The notes beneath the pieces are model-generated. The model searched no databases, was not told where the DNA came from, and saw only the letters and a list, made by a program, of their open reading frames with translations. Source: Idiomarina sp. X4 (GTDB lineage Bacteria > Pseudomonadota > Gammaproteobacteria > Enterobacterales > Alteromonadaceae). From it: DNA of 64,000 nt. The stretch spans positions 2,046,001 through 2,110,000 of the forward strand of contig NZ_CP025000.1 of NCBI RefSeq assembly GCF_002808045.1, written 5' to 3'. Shown here one piece after another: positions 34,087-43,084 of this stretch. Made by a program: the position numbers and the translations under genes. The number at the start of each line of letters is the position of its first letter. Within the stretch, counting starts at the first letter, position 1.

Positions 34087-35721
34087 TCAACTACTCACCT
34101 CGGTTACATCTACTTTCAGTCGCAGCATCTGTCCAGGTTGCAGGTAACGGTTGCGTTGAATGTTATTCCATTGCTCAATTTGGCGAATGGTCACGTTAAA
34201 TTTATTAGCTATCCTTGCAAGAGAATCTCCTGACCGTACACGGTAATTCACCGTTCGAATAATGCTGTTAACACTACTGCGAACAACAGAAGAAGGCTCA
34301 GCTTCGGTCCAAACAACAAGTTCTTGCCCAGGTCGCAAATAATCTCCGGGCGCCATTGAATTCCAGCGGGCCAAGTCCCTTAAATTGACATCGTAAGCTC
34401 GGCTGATATCCCAAAGAGTGTCGCCCGACTGGACAATATAATCAATACGTTTACCGTCGCGTTTTTGATCTTGGCGGTTTTCACGGCGCTGATCTTGCGA
34501 CAGTGTGTAACTTTCTTCACCTAAAGTGGCAACGGGCACCAGCAGGTGCTCACCGGCACGAATGATATGACTGCTAATGTCATTAAGCTGCTGGATGACA
34601 TCAACGGACGTATTGTATTTTTTAGAGATGGTCAGCAAGCTCTCTCCTGACTTCACCTTGTGGCGAGTCCAGGTCAGCCAGTCTTTAGGCTCGGTTTCTT
34701 TTAACGCCTGACTAAATAGCTCTGCATTGCTTTCTGGTAATAAAAAGCGGTGAGGGCCATCGGGTGCCGTCGCCCAGCGGTTATAACCAGAATTAAACTG
34801 ATGCAGTTCCTCAAGTGACAGTTCAGCCATTTCAGCCGCTAAGGCTAAATCGATTTGTGCTGGCGCTTCGACAATTTCAAGCATGGGCTGATTTTCAATT
34901 GGATACCAGGTAATACCGTACTTCTCGCTATTGGCAAGAATATCCGCTAACGCTAATAGTTTAGGAACATAAGCGCGCGTTTCACGCGGTAAGTCCAGGC
35001 TCCAGAAATCTGTCGGTTTACCGGCTTGTTTGTTTCTGCGAATGGCATTTCCAACACGGCCTTCGCCGGAGTTATAGGCTGCCAACGCGTGCATCCAGTT
35101 ACCGTCAAAATAGCGGTGCAGGGCTTCCAGGTAGTCCAGCGCAGCATGCGTAGCTGCGTAGACATCACGGCGACCGTCGTACCACCAATTGATATCCAAT
35201 CCATATTGACGGGCTGTGCCGGGAATAAACTGCCAAACTCCCGATGCACTGCCGTGAGAGTACGCGAACGGGTCAAACGCACTTTCGACAATAGGCAGTA
35301 ACGCCAGGTCGACTGGCATTTCGCGGCGTTCTAACTCTTCGACAATTAAATGCAAATAAGGCTCGGCACGCTTGGCTACGCGATCTAAATACTCAGGGTG
35401 GCTGGCGTACCAGTTTCTCTGGCTTTGTACTCGCTGCACATTCGGTACGTCAAAGACCAGTTGTTGACGAACACGCTGCCATAAGTCCTCTTGTTCTTGC
35501 GGTGTTAATTGCACCGGTTCAGGCTTTTTAGTCGTTGTAGCTTGGGTATCGGCAACGACCTCTTCAGGTACCGGTGTTAACTCTAAAGAGGGTGTTTCAT
35601 GGTTGGTTTCTTGCTGCTTCTCAGCAAAGAAAAGACCAGTGCTTTGGCATCCTGAGAGAGCGATAGCGCTGGTCAGTACACTCAACTTCAGCCAAGTTTT
35701 GCTGCTTTTATTGATTACCAT
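34087..35721 (-). CDS. mltD: Membrane-bound lytic murein transglycosylase D with three LysM repeats
   Basis: 544 residues with a lipobox (LSGC, Cys25), an SLT catalytic domain (about 125-270) with the catalytic Glu146 in PIVESAFDPFAYSHG, and three LysM modules (about 375-420, 430-480, 490-540). It cleaves peptidoglycan glycan strands to 1,6-anhydro products. It converges on nothing and is followed by the small secreted protein, whose start lies 8 bases after the mltD stop. Upstream is gloB, as in E. coli. Confidence 0.96.
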   Translation of the reverse strand: MVINKSSKTWLKLSVLTSAIALSGCQSTGLFFAEKQQETNHETPSLELTPVPEEVVADTQATTTKKPEPVQLTPQEQEDLWQRVRQQLVFDVPNVQRVQSQRNWYASHPEYLDRVAKRAEPYLHLIVEELERREMPVDLALLPIVESAFDPFAYSHGSASGVWQFIPGTARQYGLDINWWYDGRRDVYAATHAALDYLEALHRYFDGNWMHALAAYNSGEGRVGNAIRRNKQAGKPTDFWSLDLPRETRAYVPKLLALADILANSEKYGITWYPIENQPMLEIVEAPAQIDLALAAEMAELSLEELHQFNSGYNRWATAPDGPHRFLLPESNAELFSQALKETEPKDWLTWTRHKVKSGESLLTISKKYNTSVDVIQQLNDISSHIIRAGEHLLVPVATLGEESYTLSQDQRRENRQDQKRDGKRIDYIVQSGDTLWDISRAYDVNLRDLARWNSMAPGDYLRPGQELVVWTEAEPSSVVRSSVNSIIRTVNYRVRSGDSLARIANKFNVTIRQIEQWNNIQRNRYLQPGQMLRLKVDVTEVSS

Positions 35722-35768
35722 GAACTTTAAAACCCTGAATATGTTAAAACTTGGTGAAGTTTAAAGAA

Positions 35769-36530
35769 TCAGCCGTTATCTTTCCACTGTCTAATAGTGT
35801 AAAAAACGTCCTCAGGGGCATTTTTTACACTTCCGGAGTGTTCAGATGCCGCTTCTATCACTGTTTTTTGATCAAATCGAAGGAACGGATTTATCGCAAG
35901 CTCCAGTTGCAGTGTGCTCGGCAGTGTAATTTCATTTTGTTCGCGTAGCATTTTGACCTTTTCGGCATAACTTTTCAGTATCGCGTTGTCAGGCTCTACT
36001 TTTTGCGCAAAGTCTAAGTTAGCCTGTGTGTATTCATGTGCGCAAAACACTCGAGTATCCCCGGGAAGTTGACGAAGCTTAAGTAACGACCGACTAAATT
36101 GCTCCGGCGTTCCCTCAAACATACGTCCACAGCCACCGGAAAATAGCGTGTCCCCACAGAACAGAAATCCGGGCGTGTAAAAACTAATGTGATCAAGTGT
36201 GTGTCCTGGAGTTTCCATGACTTCCCATTCAACGCCAGCCATTGAAAAGTGCTCACCTTCTTTGACCGGCTGGGTAATGGTTTTTATCTCGGGGTTGTGT
36301 GGACCAATAACCGGACATGCGTATTCTTTGAGCAAGTCAGCAATACCGCCAGTATGATCATAGTGATGGTGCGTGACAAAAATAGCGGTAATGGTTTTAC
36401 TATTCTCTTTCAGCCACTCAAAAACGGGAGGGGACTCGCCGGGATCAACAATAATGACGCCATCGTTTGTGTTTGTCTCAATTGCCCAAATGTAATTGTC
36501 GTCAAACGCACAAATAGGGTGAACTCGCAT
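35769..36530 (-). CDS. gloB: Hydroxyacylglutathione hydrolase (glyoxalase II)
   Basis: 253 residues. The metallo-beta-lactamase motif THHHYDHTGG gives His54, His56, Asp58 and His59 for the two metal ions. It hydrolyses S-lactoylglutathione in methylglyoxal detoxification. The neighbourhood mltD-gloB-yafS-rnhA-dnaQ is the E. coli order. It is divergent from the methyltransferase gene. Confidence 0.96.
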   Translation of the reverse strand: MRVHPICAFDDNYIWAIETNTNDGVIIVDPGESPPVFEWLKENSKTITAIFVTHHHYDHTGGIADLLKEYACPVIGPHNPEIKTITQPVKEGEHFSMAGVEWEVMETPGHTLDHISFYTPGFLFCGDTLFSGGCGRMFEGTPEQFSRSLLKLRQLPGDTRVFCAHEYTQANLDFAQKVEPDNAILKSYAEKVKMLREQNEITLPSTLQLELAINPFLRFDQKTVIEAASEHSGSVKNAPEDVFYTIRQWKDNG

Positions 36531-36604
36531 AGAAACCTCGATAACGCTAAGCTATGATGAGTTAGCGATAGTGACAGAATGCTCCCATAATACAGGATGA
36601 CGCA

Positions 36605-37357
36605 GTGTTTATTAAACCGGCATATTCTAAGGCTCCGTTAAAGACACCTACACAGTGGAGCAGTCTGGCTTGCGGAGACTTCATTAAGTCTCAAACTCGT
36701 GAGGTTATGCGCCGTTATGAGCGTAAGATGAAGCCCGGTTGCCAGGTCATTGTCGGCAATTTAGGGGCAGAACTTCAGCAACAAGAGCATATGGACAGGG
36801 TTTCAGTTGCGCCATCGGGACAGGCGGATATGTTAGGAATACTGACCGAGTTGCCAATAAAAACCGACAGTGTTGACACTTTAATTAGTCCTTTTACCCT
36901 TGAATTCCATCAACATCCCCACCAACTTTTAAGAGAGTACACACGGGTTCTGGATGACGATGGTGTCTTGGTATTAATGGGATTTAACCCACTAAGTCCA
37001 GCGGTGGTAAGTGGTTTTTTCTTACGCCATGTAAAACCATTTCCCTGGTGCGGACGTTATTTTTCAATAGCAAGAATGAAAGACTGGCTGGCGCTATTGG
37101 GGTTCGACGTAAAATACAGCGAGTATTTCGTCCCGCATTTGTTGCATAAAGCTGAATTTCAAGGACAGGACTGGTCCAGTGCACTCTGTGAAAAAGTTAA
37201 ACCGTTTAGTGCAGCGTATTTATTAGTGGCAACCAAGCAGACATTGATTGGTCGAATTAACTCAGTATCAACACGACGAAAGATCAGCCTGTCAAGGCGA
37301 CGGCCAGCGACAGCAATGACATCGGACAGTTTTAAATTAGATAAGTCAGAGAGGTAA
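36605..37357 (+). CDS. yafS: Class I methyltransferase-like protein, YafS-like
   Basis: 250 residues, starting at a GTG (36605) with an AGGA nearby. The methyltransferase fold shows LPIKTDSVDTLISPFTLEFH and the post-motif VLVLMGFNPLSP, but motif I is altered to VIVGNLGAE instead of GxGxG. Substrate unknown. It lies two bases before the rhodanese gene and opposite gloB, as in E. coli. Confidence 0.85.
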   Translation: MFIKPAYSKAPLKTPTQWSSLACGDFIKSQTREVMRRYERKMKPGCQVIVGNLGAELQQQEHMDRVSVAPSGQADMLGILTELPIKTDSVDTLISPFTLEFHQHPHQLLREYTRVLDDDGVLVLMGFNPLSPAVVSGFFLRHVKPFPWCGRYFSIARMKDWLALLGFDVKYSEYFVPHLLHKAEFQGQDWSSALCEKVKPFSAAYLLVATKQTLIGRINSVSTRRKISLSRRRPATAMTSDSFKLDKSER

Positions 37358-37359
37358 TT

Positions 37360-37749
37360 ATGATTACAGCAAAAGAATTATGTGGAAAAGCGAAAGCAAA
37401 CGTAAAAGAAGCGAATACGGAAGAGTTGCAAAAAGCCATAGAGCAGGGCGCTAGAGTGATTGATGTGCGCGAACCGGCGGAATACAGTCAGGGTCACATT
37501 CGCGAAGCGGTGAACATGCCGCGCGGCGTGTTGGAAATGCAGCTGAATCAACACCCCGACGTTGCTGGGTACGATGATGCATTAGAGCGTATCTCGCAAA
37601 AGCCACTGTATCTTATCTGCAAAACAGGTGGGCGCTCAGCGTTAGCCGCTGAGAGCCTTGAGCGCATGGGCTTTAATAACGTTTATAGCGTCGACGGCGG
37701 CATGACCGCATGGCAGGAAGAGAAACGCCCAGTCGTGGCGGGTGAGTAA
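37360..37749 (+). CDS. Rhodanese-like sulfurtransferase
   Basis: 129 residues with a single rhodanese domain. The active cysteine is Cys87 in LICKTGGRS. It could carry a persulfide in sulfur transfer or redox signalling; the acceptor is unknown. It follows the YafS-like gene by two bases and converges on rnhA. Confidence 0.93.
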   Translation: MITAKELCGKAKANVKEANTEELQKAIEQGARVIDVREPAEYSQGHIREAVNMPRGVLEMQLNQHPDVAGYDDALERISQKPLYLICKTGGRSALAAESLERMGFNNVYSVDGGMTAWQEEKRPVVAGE

Positions 37750-37754
37750 CTCAC

Positions 37755-38228
37755 CTATTCAGGTTTAAACCCTGTATCTTCGAGTAAGGGCTCGCGACTG
37801 GCAGCGTCGCGGGCCAGCTCATCACAACGTTCGTTTTGAGGGTGCCCTGAATGGCCCTTTACCCATTGCCATTTTATTTTATGGTTTCGAACTTGCTCGT
37901 CTAACTGAACCCAGAGATCCTGGTTTTTAACCGGCTTCTTTGCGGCTGTTTTCCAGCCGTTTTTACGCCACTTGGTCATCCACTGCTCAATGCCTTGTTT
38001 AACGTATTGGCTGTCTGTGGAAAGGACGATCTCGCAGGAGCGTTTTAACGCTTTTAGCGCAACAATGGTTGCCAGCATTTCCATACGATTATTCGTGGTT
38101 AACCGATAGCCCTGACTCATTTCTTTGTGGTGAGAACCATACTCCATAACAATGCCATAACCCCCTGGCCCCGGATTGCCAAGGCATGAGCCGTCAGTAT
38201 AGATGTGAACAGTTTTTGAGTTGGGCAT
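37755..38228 (-). CDS. rnhA: Ribonuclease HI
   Basis: 157 residues with the catalytic carboxylates Asp12 ([13 protein letters not shown]), Glu50 (NNRMEMLA), Asp72 (STDSQYVK) and Asp136 (ERCDELARD). It removes RNA from RNA-DNA hybrids and Okazaki primers. It is divergent from dnaQ, with about 50 bases between the starts, the classic overlapping promoter arrangement. Confidence 0.97.
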   Translation of the reverse strand: MPNSKTVHIYTDGSCLGNPGPGGYGIVMEYGSHHKEMSQGYRLTTNNRMEMLATIVALKALKRSCEIVLSTDSQYVKQGIEQWMTKWRKNGWKTAAKKPVKNQDLWVQLDEQVRNHKIKWQWVKGHSGHPQNERCDELARDAASREPLLEDTGFKPE

Positions 38229-38279
38229 GTTAATTGGTACTATATTGAAAAGTTTCAGCCAGTATATCAGGAATTTTAA

Positions 38280-38987
38280 ATGCGTCAGGTCGTTTTAGAT
38301 ACGGAAACCACGGGCATAGACCCTCAGAAAGGGCACAGAATAATTGAAATAGGCTGTGTTGAGCTTATTGATCGGAAGCTCACCGGGAATCACTTTCATG
38401 TGTACATCAACCCTGAGCGAGTGGTGGAAGAAGAAGCCATAAAAATTCATGGTATTACTAACGATTTCTTGATCGATAAACCGGTGTTTGCTCAGGTTTG
38501 TGACGACTTTATTGAGTTTATTAAAGGCGCTCAGCTGGTGATTCACAATGCACCGTTTGACGTCGGCCATATGGACGCTGAGTTTTCGAGAATGAAGCCT
38601 TTCCCGGGTCTGACCAGCGATTTCAGTACCGTACTGGATACTTTGCAGCTCGCCCGGGAAATGCGGCCGGGTCAAAAGAACAACCTGGACGCTTTGTGCC
38701 GTGCTTATGATGTCGACAATTCGTCGCGTGAGCTGCACGGAGCCCTACTCGATGCGGAAATACTGGCTGACGTTTACTTAATGATGACCGGTGGGCAAAG
38801 AGCCCTCAACTTGTCAGAAAACAAAAAGTCCGCATCGGGTGTTGCCGGTGAAATACAGCATCAGGCCATTGATAACCGTCCACAATTAAAGGTTTTGCGT
38901 GCATCAGCCGATGAAGAAGTATTACATCAACAACGGCTTGATAAAGTTAAAGAAGAGGGTGGGCGCTGTTTGTGGCTAGATTCATAA
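38280..38987 (+). CDS. dnaQ: DNA polymerase III epsilon subunit (proofreading exonuclease)
   Basis: 235 residues. The DEDDh exonuclease motifs are Asp7/Glu9 in [10 protein letters not shown], Asp94 in [12 protein letters not shown] and His153/Asp158 in [14 protein letters not shown]. The C-terminal tail (about 180-235) would contact the alpha subunit, encoded by dnaE in this window. Its stop overlaps the next gene by 16 bases. Divergent from rnhA. Confidence 0.97.
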   Translation: MRQVVLDTETTGIDPQKGHRIIEIGCVELIDRKLTGNHFHVYINPERVVEEEAIKIHGITNDFLIDKPVFAQVCDDFIEFIKGAQLVIHNAPFDVGHMDAEFSRMKPFPGLTSDFSTVLDTLQLAREMRPGQKNNLDALCRAYDVDNSSRELHGALLDAEILADVYLMMTGGQRALNLSENKKSASGVAGEIQHQAIDNRPQLKVLRASADEEVLHQQRLDKVKEEGGRCLWLDS

Positions 38988-40276
38988 CTCAGCTTGTCTG
39001 GGCTGCGCTGGCATTTGTTCTGCTTTCCAGTTCAGTGACCGCAGTACAGCAAACATCGGACGCGTCATCTAAGGACGACGCTCTTAAAAAGGCGATGTCG
39101 CTCATCGATGGTGACATGAGCAACAAACTTCCTATCGACGGGCAGCGCTTTCGAATTGATGAAAACGTTGATGAAATCACCTTGCTATTTTTTCGGGAGC
39201 CGGGCAGTAAGCCCTTAATATTAATTAAGCCTGACGGTAGCAAGTGGTATGACAGCCGCTACCCTACCGACCAAGTGACCTGGTATACCGATCCAAATTT
39301 CGACATTATTCGCATTAAAAAACCGCAGCCCGGTCCATGGCAGGCGGCAGGGCGTATTGATGAAGAGAATAAGGCTTTAGTCGTTTCTGATATTCGCTTC
39401 GAAGCCGATCCGTTGCCAGAGCCGCTGTATCAGAACGAAGAGCTGAAAGTAGAAGGTCGACTCTATAATGGAGAAGACATTGTCGAAACAGCACGTTTTC
39501 GACAGACGGTGACTCTCGATGTGCTTTTTATCAGTACCAATAACGCCGATTTTGATAACTTTGGCGCGACACCAGTGCGAGTGGCGCAGTTCCTGGATAA
39601 TGGGCGCGGTCATGACGAGCGTGTTGGTGACGGCGTGTTTACCGGTTTTTTTAACTTAGATGTTGAACCCGGCGAATGGATGGCGACTTATGAAATGACC
39701 ACGCCGCTTTATGAGCGAGTGTTTGAATTTGGTCCTTTAGTGGTTAAGCCGTTACCCGTTGATTTTGAAGTGATAGAGTCTGACGCTGTAGAAGATGACC
39801 ACCAACTGATTGTAACGGTTAATGAGAACGAAATAGACCCGGATAGTTTGGTGGTTAATGGTGAAACGCAATTTCCTAATGGCGAAGTGCGCAAATTTAC
39901 CTTTAGCCAGGTTGATGAATTTCCGTATCAGGTGCCTATTGCGAATTTGGCATTCGGTAAGCACTTAATTGATATTGATATTTTTGCGACCACGTTGGCC
40001 GGACGTGAGTTTGAAGCCAGGCTTGATGATTTTAGTTTTATTTCCACAGAGCCACCGCCACCTGAACCCACAGCCGCGGAAATAGCAGAACGGCAGCGTA
40101 TTGAAGCAGAGCGTCAGAGGGAAGTTGAACGACAAGAGCGTGAAGCAAAGGAAAAGCAGGCAATGATGAACTTAATTATCATTGTCATAGTGAACCTATT
40201 GATAATTTTTATCGCGCTTTTTGCACTGTGGTGGTTTAAGTTCAGAAAGAAGAAAACTGATAAAAATGACGCTTAG
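38972..40276 (+). CDS. TIGR03503-type exported protein with C-terminal membrane anchor
   Basis: 434 residues from a GTG at 38972, overlapping the dnaQ end by 16 bases. A signal peptide (about 1-24) is followed by beta-rich extracytoplasmic sequence and a single C-terminal membrane segment (about 402-424) ending in KFRKKKTDKNDA. The conserved composition matches the TIGR03503 family of Alteromonadales. Function unknown. Extracytoplasmic placement is inferred from the ends. Confidence 0.85.
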   Translation: MARFITQLVWAALAFVLLSSSVTAVQQTSDASSKDDALKKAMSLIDGDMSNKLPIDGQRFRIDENVDEITLLFFREPGSKPLILIKPDGSKWYDSRYPTDQVTWYTDPNFDIIRIKKPQPGPWQAAGRIDEENKALVVSDIRFEADPLPEPLYQNEELKVEGRLYNGEDIVETARFRQTVTLDVLFISTNNADFDNFGATPVRVAQFLDNGRGHDERVGDGVFTGFFNLDVEPGEWMATYEMTTPLYERVFEFGPLVVKPLPVDFEVIESDAVEDDHQLIVTVNENEIDPDSLVVNGETQFPNGEVRKFTFSQVDEFPYQVPIANLAFGKHLIDIDIFATTLAGREFEARLDDFSFISTEPPPPEPTAAEIAERQRIEAERQREVERQEREAKEKQAMMNLIIIVIVNLLIIFIALFALWWFKFRKKKTDKNDA

Positions 40277-40339
40277 TGGTTAAAAAACCGCAAAACTGAA
40301 TATAAATCAGACAAACAGAAAAAATCTTTAAAAAAAGTG

Positions 40340-40368
40340 TTGACTCATTTGTCCCTCACTCGTAATAT
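40340..40368 (+). promoter_or_regulatory. Sigma-70 promoter of the tRNA-Asp pair
   Basis: A TTGACT -35 (40340-40345) and a TAATAT -10 (40363-40368) are separated by exactly 17 bases. The sequence just after the -10 is GC-rich, as in stringently controlled tRNA promoters. Confidence 0.88.
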
Positions 40369-40375
40369 GCACGCC

Positions 40376-40399
40376 GCGTTGAGGGACATACTTCAACGC
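40376..40399 (+). other. Hairpin in the tRNA-Asp leader
   Basis: GCGTTGA (40376-40382) pairs exactly with TCAACGC (40393-40399). It lies between the promoter and the first tRNA and could be a processing structure. A second inverted repeat, GTCCCTCA (40351-40358) with TGAGGGAC (40380-40387), spans the -10 region. Confidence 0.65.
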
Positions 40400-40410
40400 A
40401 GTACTGATGC

Positions 40411-40487
40411 GGAGTGGTAGTTCAGTTGGTTAGAATACCGGCCTGTCACGCCGGGGGTCGCGGGTTCGAGTCCCGTCCACTCCGCCA
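40411..40487 (+). tRNA. tRNA-Asp (GUC), first copy
   Basis: A 77-base tRNA with acceptor arms GGAGTGG (40411-40417) and CCACTCC, an encoded CCA (40485-40487), the T-loop TTCGAGTC, and anticodon GTC at 40445-40447. dnaQ followed by aspV is the E. coli order. Confidence 0.97.
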
Positions 40488-40512
40488 TTTAGTACATCCC
40501 CCGAATTTTTGC

Positions 40513-40589
40513 GGAGTGGTAGTTCAGTTGGTTAGAATACCGGCCTGTCACGCCGGGGGTCGCGGGTTCGAGTCCCGTCCACTCCGCCA
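40513..40589 (+). tRNA. tRNA-Asp (GUC), second identical copy
   Basis: A second 77-base copy, identical to the first, with CCA at 40587-40589. The spacer between the two is 25 bases. The pair is transcribed from the single promoter at 40340. Confidence 0.97.
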
Positions 40590-40813
40590 TTTTTCTTAAG
40601 CGCAAATCTGTGCAGCATCACCAATTATTTTTTTAGATACCACCAAAGCCGGTCTTGCTTGGTTTGGCTGAATCGTTTTCGCATTCGACTTGTACCTCCT
40701 GCTTTTTACCTCTAAGAATGGGCTTTTTGACGCTTACCCCTTGAGCAAGCGCTCATACAGGGCTAGAGTAATGGCACAAAAATCACAATGACAAGAAACA
40801 GTGGGAGTTATCC

Positions 40814-42991
40814 ATGCGTAAAACATTATTAGCCGTCGCAATTGGTGCAGCGGTATCACTCGGCGCTTGCAGCGATGCGAGCAAGCCATCAAATACTGAA
40901 AACGGTTCTGCACAAGCTGAAAGTAGCCAGGAAGCAACGGCAATGAACCCATTCTTCGAAGCCAGCTCACTGCTTTATCAAGCGCCTGACTTCAATGCCA
41001 TTGAGTTTAAACACTTCAAGCCTGCTTTTGAGCGTGGCATGAAAGAGCATATGGAAGAAATTAAAGCCATTGCGACCAACTCTGAAGAACCAACGTTTGA
41101 AAACACTATTGTTGCGATGGAAAAGTCTGGCGCAATTCTTGGTCGTGTAAGCTCTGTATTCTATAACTTGTCTTCGTCACACTCGAATGACCAAATTCGC
41201 GAACTGCAAGCTGAACTTGCACCCAAAATGGCGGCTCATGGTGACAACATTAGCTTAAACCCAGACTTGTTTGCTCGAATCAAAACCTTATACGAACAGC
41301 GCGATGAGCTGGAATTAAATGGTGAAGAAAAGCGCCTTCTGGAAGAAACCTATAAAGACTTCGTTCGTTCAGGTGCACTCCTAAACGAAGATGAGAAAGC
41401 GCAAATTCGTGAAATCAATGAGCAGCTTTCAAGCCTGACTAACGAATTCCGCGATGGTTTAATGTCGCTGACCCAAGAAACCGTTGTGTTTGTTGACGAC
41501 AAAGAAAAGTTGGCAGGCTTAAGTGATAGCCGTATTGAGAGTCTGGCGAATGCAGCGAAAAGCCGCGATAAAGAAGGCCAGTACGCGATTGTTCTGACGA
41601 ATACCACTCGCCAGTCTATCTTAGCTGAACTGGAAAATCGTGAGCTTCGTCAGGAAATCTGGGAAGCGTCTGCAAACCGTGGTACTGGCAACACGGAAAC
41701 CGATCAAAACCCATTGGTTAAACAGTTAGTTAAGCTGCGTGCTGATAAAGCGCAACTTTTGGGCTACAACTCTTGGGGTGACTATGTTCTGGAAACGAAC
41801 ATGGCAGGTAACCCTGATGCGGCGAAGAAAATGCTGCGCGACTTAGTGCCTGCGGTAGTTTCAAATGTGGAACGTGAAGCGGCGGAAATTCAGGCGGCGA
41901 TTGACGCGGACGGTAAAGATTTCGAATTGAAGCCTTGGGACTGGTTCTATTACGCTGAGAAAGTGCGTGCAGAGAAGTATTCACTCGATTCTGATGAAGT
42001 AAAAAAATACTTCGAATTTAACCGTGTATTAGAAGACGGTGTTTTCTATGCAATGGGTGAGCTGTTCGGTATTAAGTTTGAAGAGCGTAAAGACATTCCT
42101 GTATATCAGGAAGACGTAAAAGTTTACGAAGTCTTCGACGTTGACGGCAGCAGTTTAGGCCTTTTCTACGCTGACTATTATGCACGTGATAGTAAGCGTG
42201 GCGGCGCATGGATGAGCTCTTTCCGTACTCAGTCTGAGCTGATGAACCAGAAGCCGGTTATTCTGAACAACATGAATATCACAAAAGCGCCAGAGGGTGA
42301 GCCGACATTCCTGAGTTTTGATGAGGTATCGACAATGTTCCACGAAATGGGACACGCGCTTCATGGCATGTTCTCAGATGTGACTTACCCTTCATTAGCG
42401 GGTACATCGGTGTCTCGTGACTATGTCGAGTTCCCTTCAACGTTCCAGGAAGACTGGATGTTGAATGAAAAAGTGATTAATAACTTTGCGAAGCACTACG
42501 AAACGGGTGAACAAATCCCACAAGAGTTGTTGGACAAAGTATTAGCTGCGCGTAATTTCAACCAAGGTTTTGATACTCTAGAGTATGTAGCAGCTGCGTT
42601 ACTGGATCTTGAATACCATACGGTTGAACCAGGTACTGAAATTAAGGACGTACAAGCGTTTGAAAAAGAAGCGTTAGAGCGTAACGGTGTTTTAGTTGAA
42701 GCGGTGCCTCCTCGTTATCGTTCGACTTATTTTGCGCACGTATTCGCGGGTGGTTATTCTGCAGGTTACTATGCGTACATGTGGAGTGAAGTCTTAGCGG
42801 CTGACGCGTTTAAACATATGAACAACAATGGTGGTTTAACGCTGGAAAATGGCCAAGCATTCCGTAAAGAGATTCTGTCGCAAGGTAACAGTAAAGATCC
42901 AATGCAGCAGTACATCGATTGGCGTGGTCAAGAGCCAACAGTTGAAGCGTTATTGGAGCGTCGAGGTCTGACGGATCCAAGTATCGACTAA
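40814..42991 (+). CDS. M3-family oligopeptidase lipoprotein
   Basis: 725 residues with a lipobox (SLGAC, Cys19) and the M3 zinc motif HEMGH (His510, Glu511, His514) in the C-terminal half. It is related to Dcp and OpdA and cleaves small peptides. A lipoprotein signal places it outside the cytoplasm, fitting a peptide-utilising lifestyle. An encoded GGAG precedes the ATG. The 220 bases after the second tRNA hold no gene I can support. Confidence 0.95.
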   Translation: MRKTLLAVAIGAAVSLGACSDASKPSNTENGSAQAESSQEATAMNPFFEASSLLYQAPDFNAIEFKHFKPAFERGMKEHMEEIKAIATNSEEPTFENTIVAMEKSGAILGRVSSVFYNLSSSHSNDQIRELQAELAPKMAAHGDNISLNPDLFARIKTLYEQRDELELNGEEKRLLEETYKDFVRSGALLNEDEKAQIREINEQLSSLTNEFRDGLMSLTQETVVFVDDKEKLAGLSDSRIESLANAAKSRDKEGQYAIVLTNTTRQSILAELENRELRQEIWEASANRGTGNTETDQNPLVKQLVKLRADKAQLLGYNSWGDYVLETNMAGNPDAAKKMLRDLVPAVVSNVEREAAEIQAAIDADGKDFELKPWDWFYYAEKVRAEKYSLDSDEVKKYFEFNRVLEDGVFYAMGELFGIKFEERKDIPVYQEDVKVYEVFDVDGSSLGLFYADYYARDSKRGGAWMSSFRTQSELMNQKPVILNNMNITKAPEGEPTFLSFDEVSTMFHEMGHALHGMFSDVTYPSLAGTSVSRDYVEFPSTFQEDWMLNEKVINNFAKHYETGEQIPQELLDKVLAARNFNQGFDTLEYVAAALLDLEYHTVEPGTEIKDVQAFEKEALERNGVLVEAVPPRYRSTYFAHVFAGGYSAGYYAYMWSEVLAADAFKHMNNNGGLTLENGQAFRKEILSQGNSKDPMQQYIDWRGQEPTVEALLERRGLTDPSID

Positions 42992-43023
42992 GCTGCTATA
43001 AAAAATGACTGAATAGTCGCTAT

Positions 43024-43060
43024 AAAAAGCCACTGGCGTTATCATCGTCAGTGGCTTTTT
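43024..43060. terminator. Terminator between the M3 peptidase and NDH-2 genes
   Basis: AAAAAGCCACTG (43024-43035) pairs with CAGTGGCTTTTT (43049-43060) with a 13-base loop, and the right arm runs straight into a T-tract. Confidence 0.88.
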
Positions 43061-43084
43061 TGTATCTACAGGATGAGGTCGGTA

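Noticed and set aside
40411..40589. The repeated tRNA as integration attL/attR around an island
   Set aside because: The copies are full tRNAs 25 bases apart with nothing between them, so it is a tandem gene pair and not an integrated element.
40414..40599. A 61-codon open frame across the two tRNA genes
   Set aside because: It is only the translation of the two identical tRNA-Asp copies, which repeats the same peptide; no ribosome site or family match.
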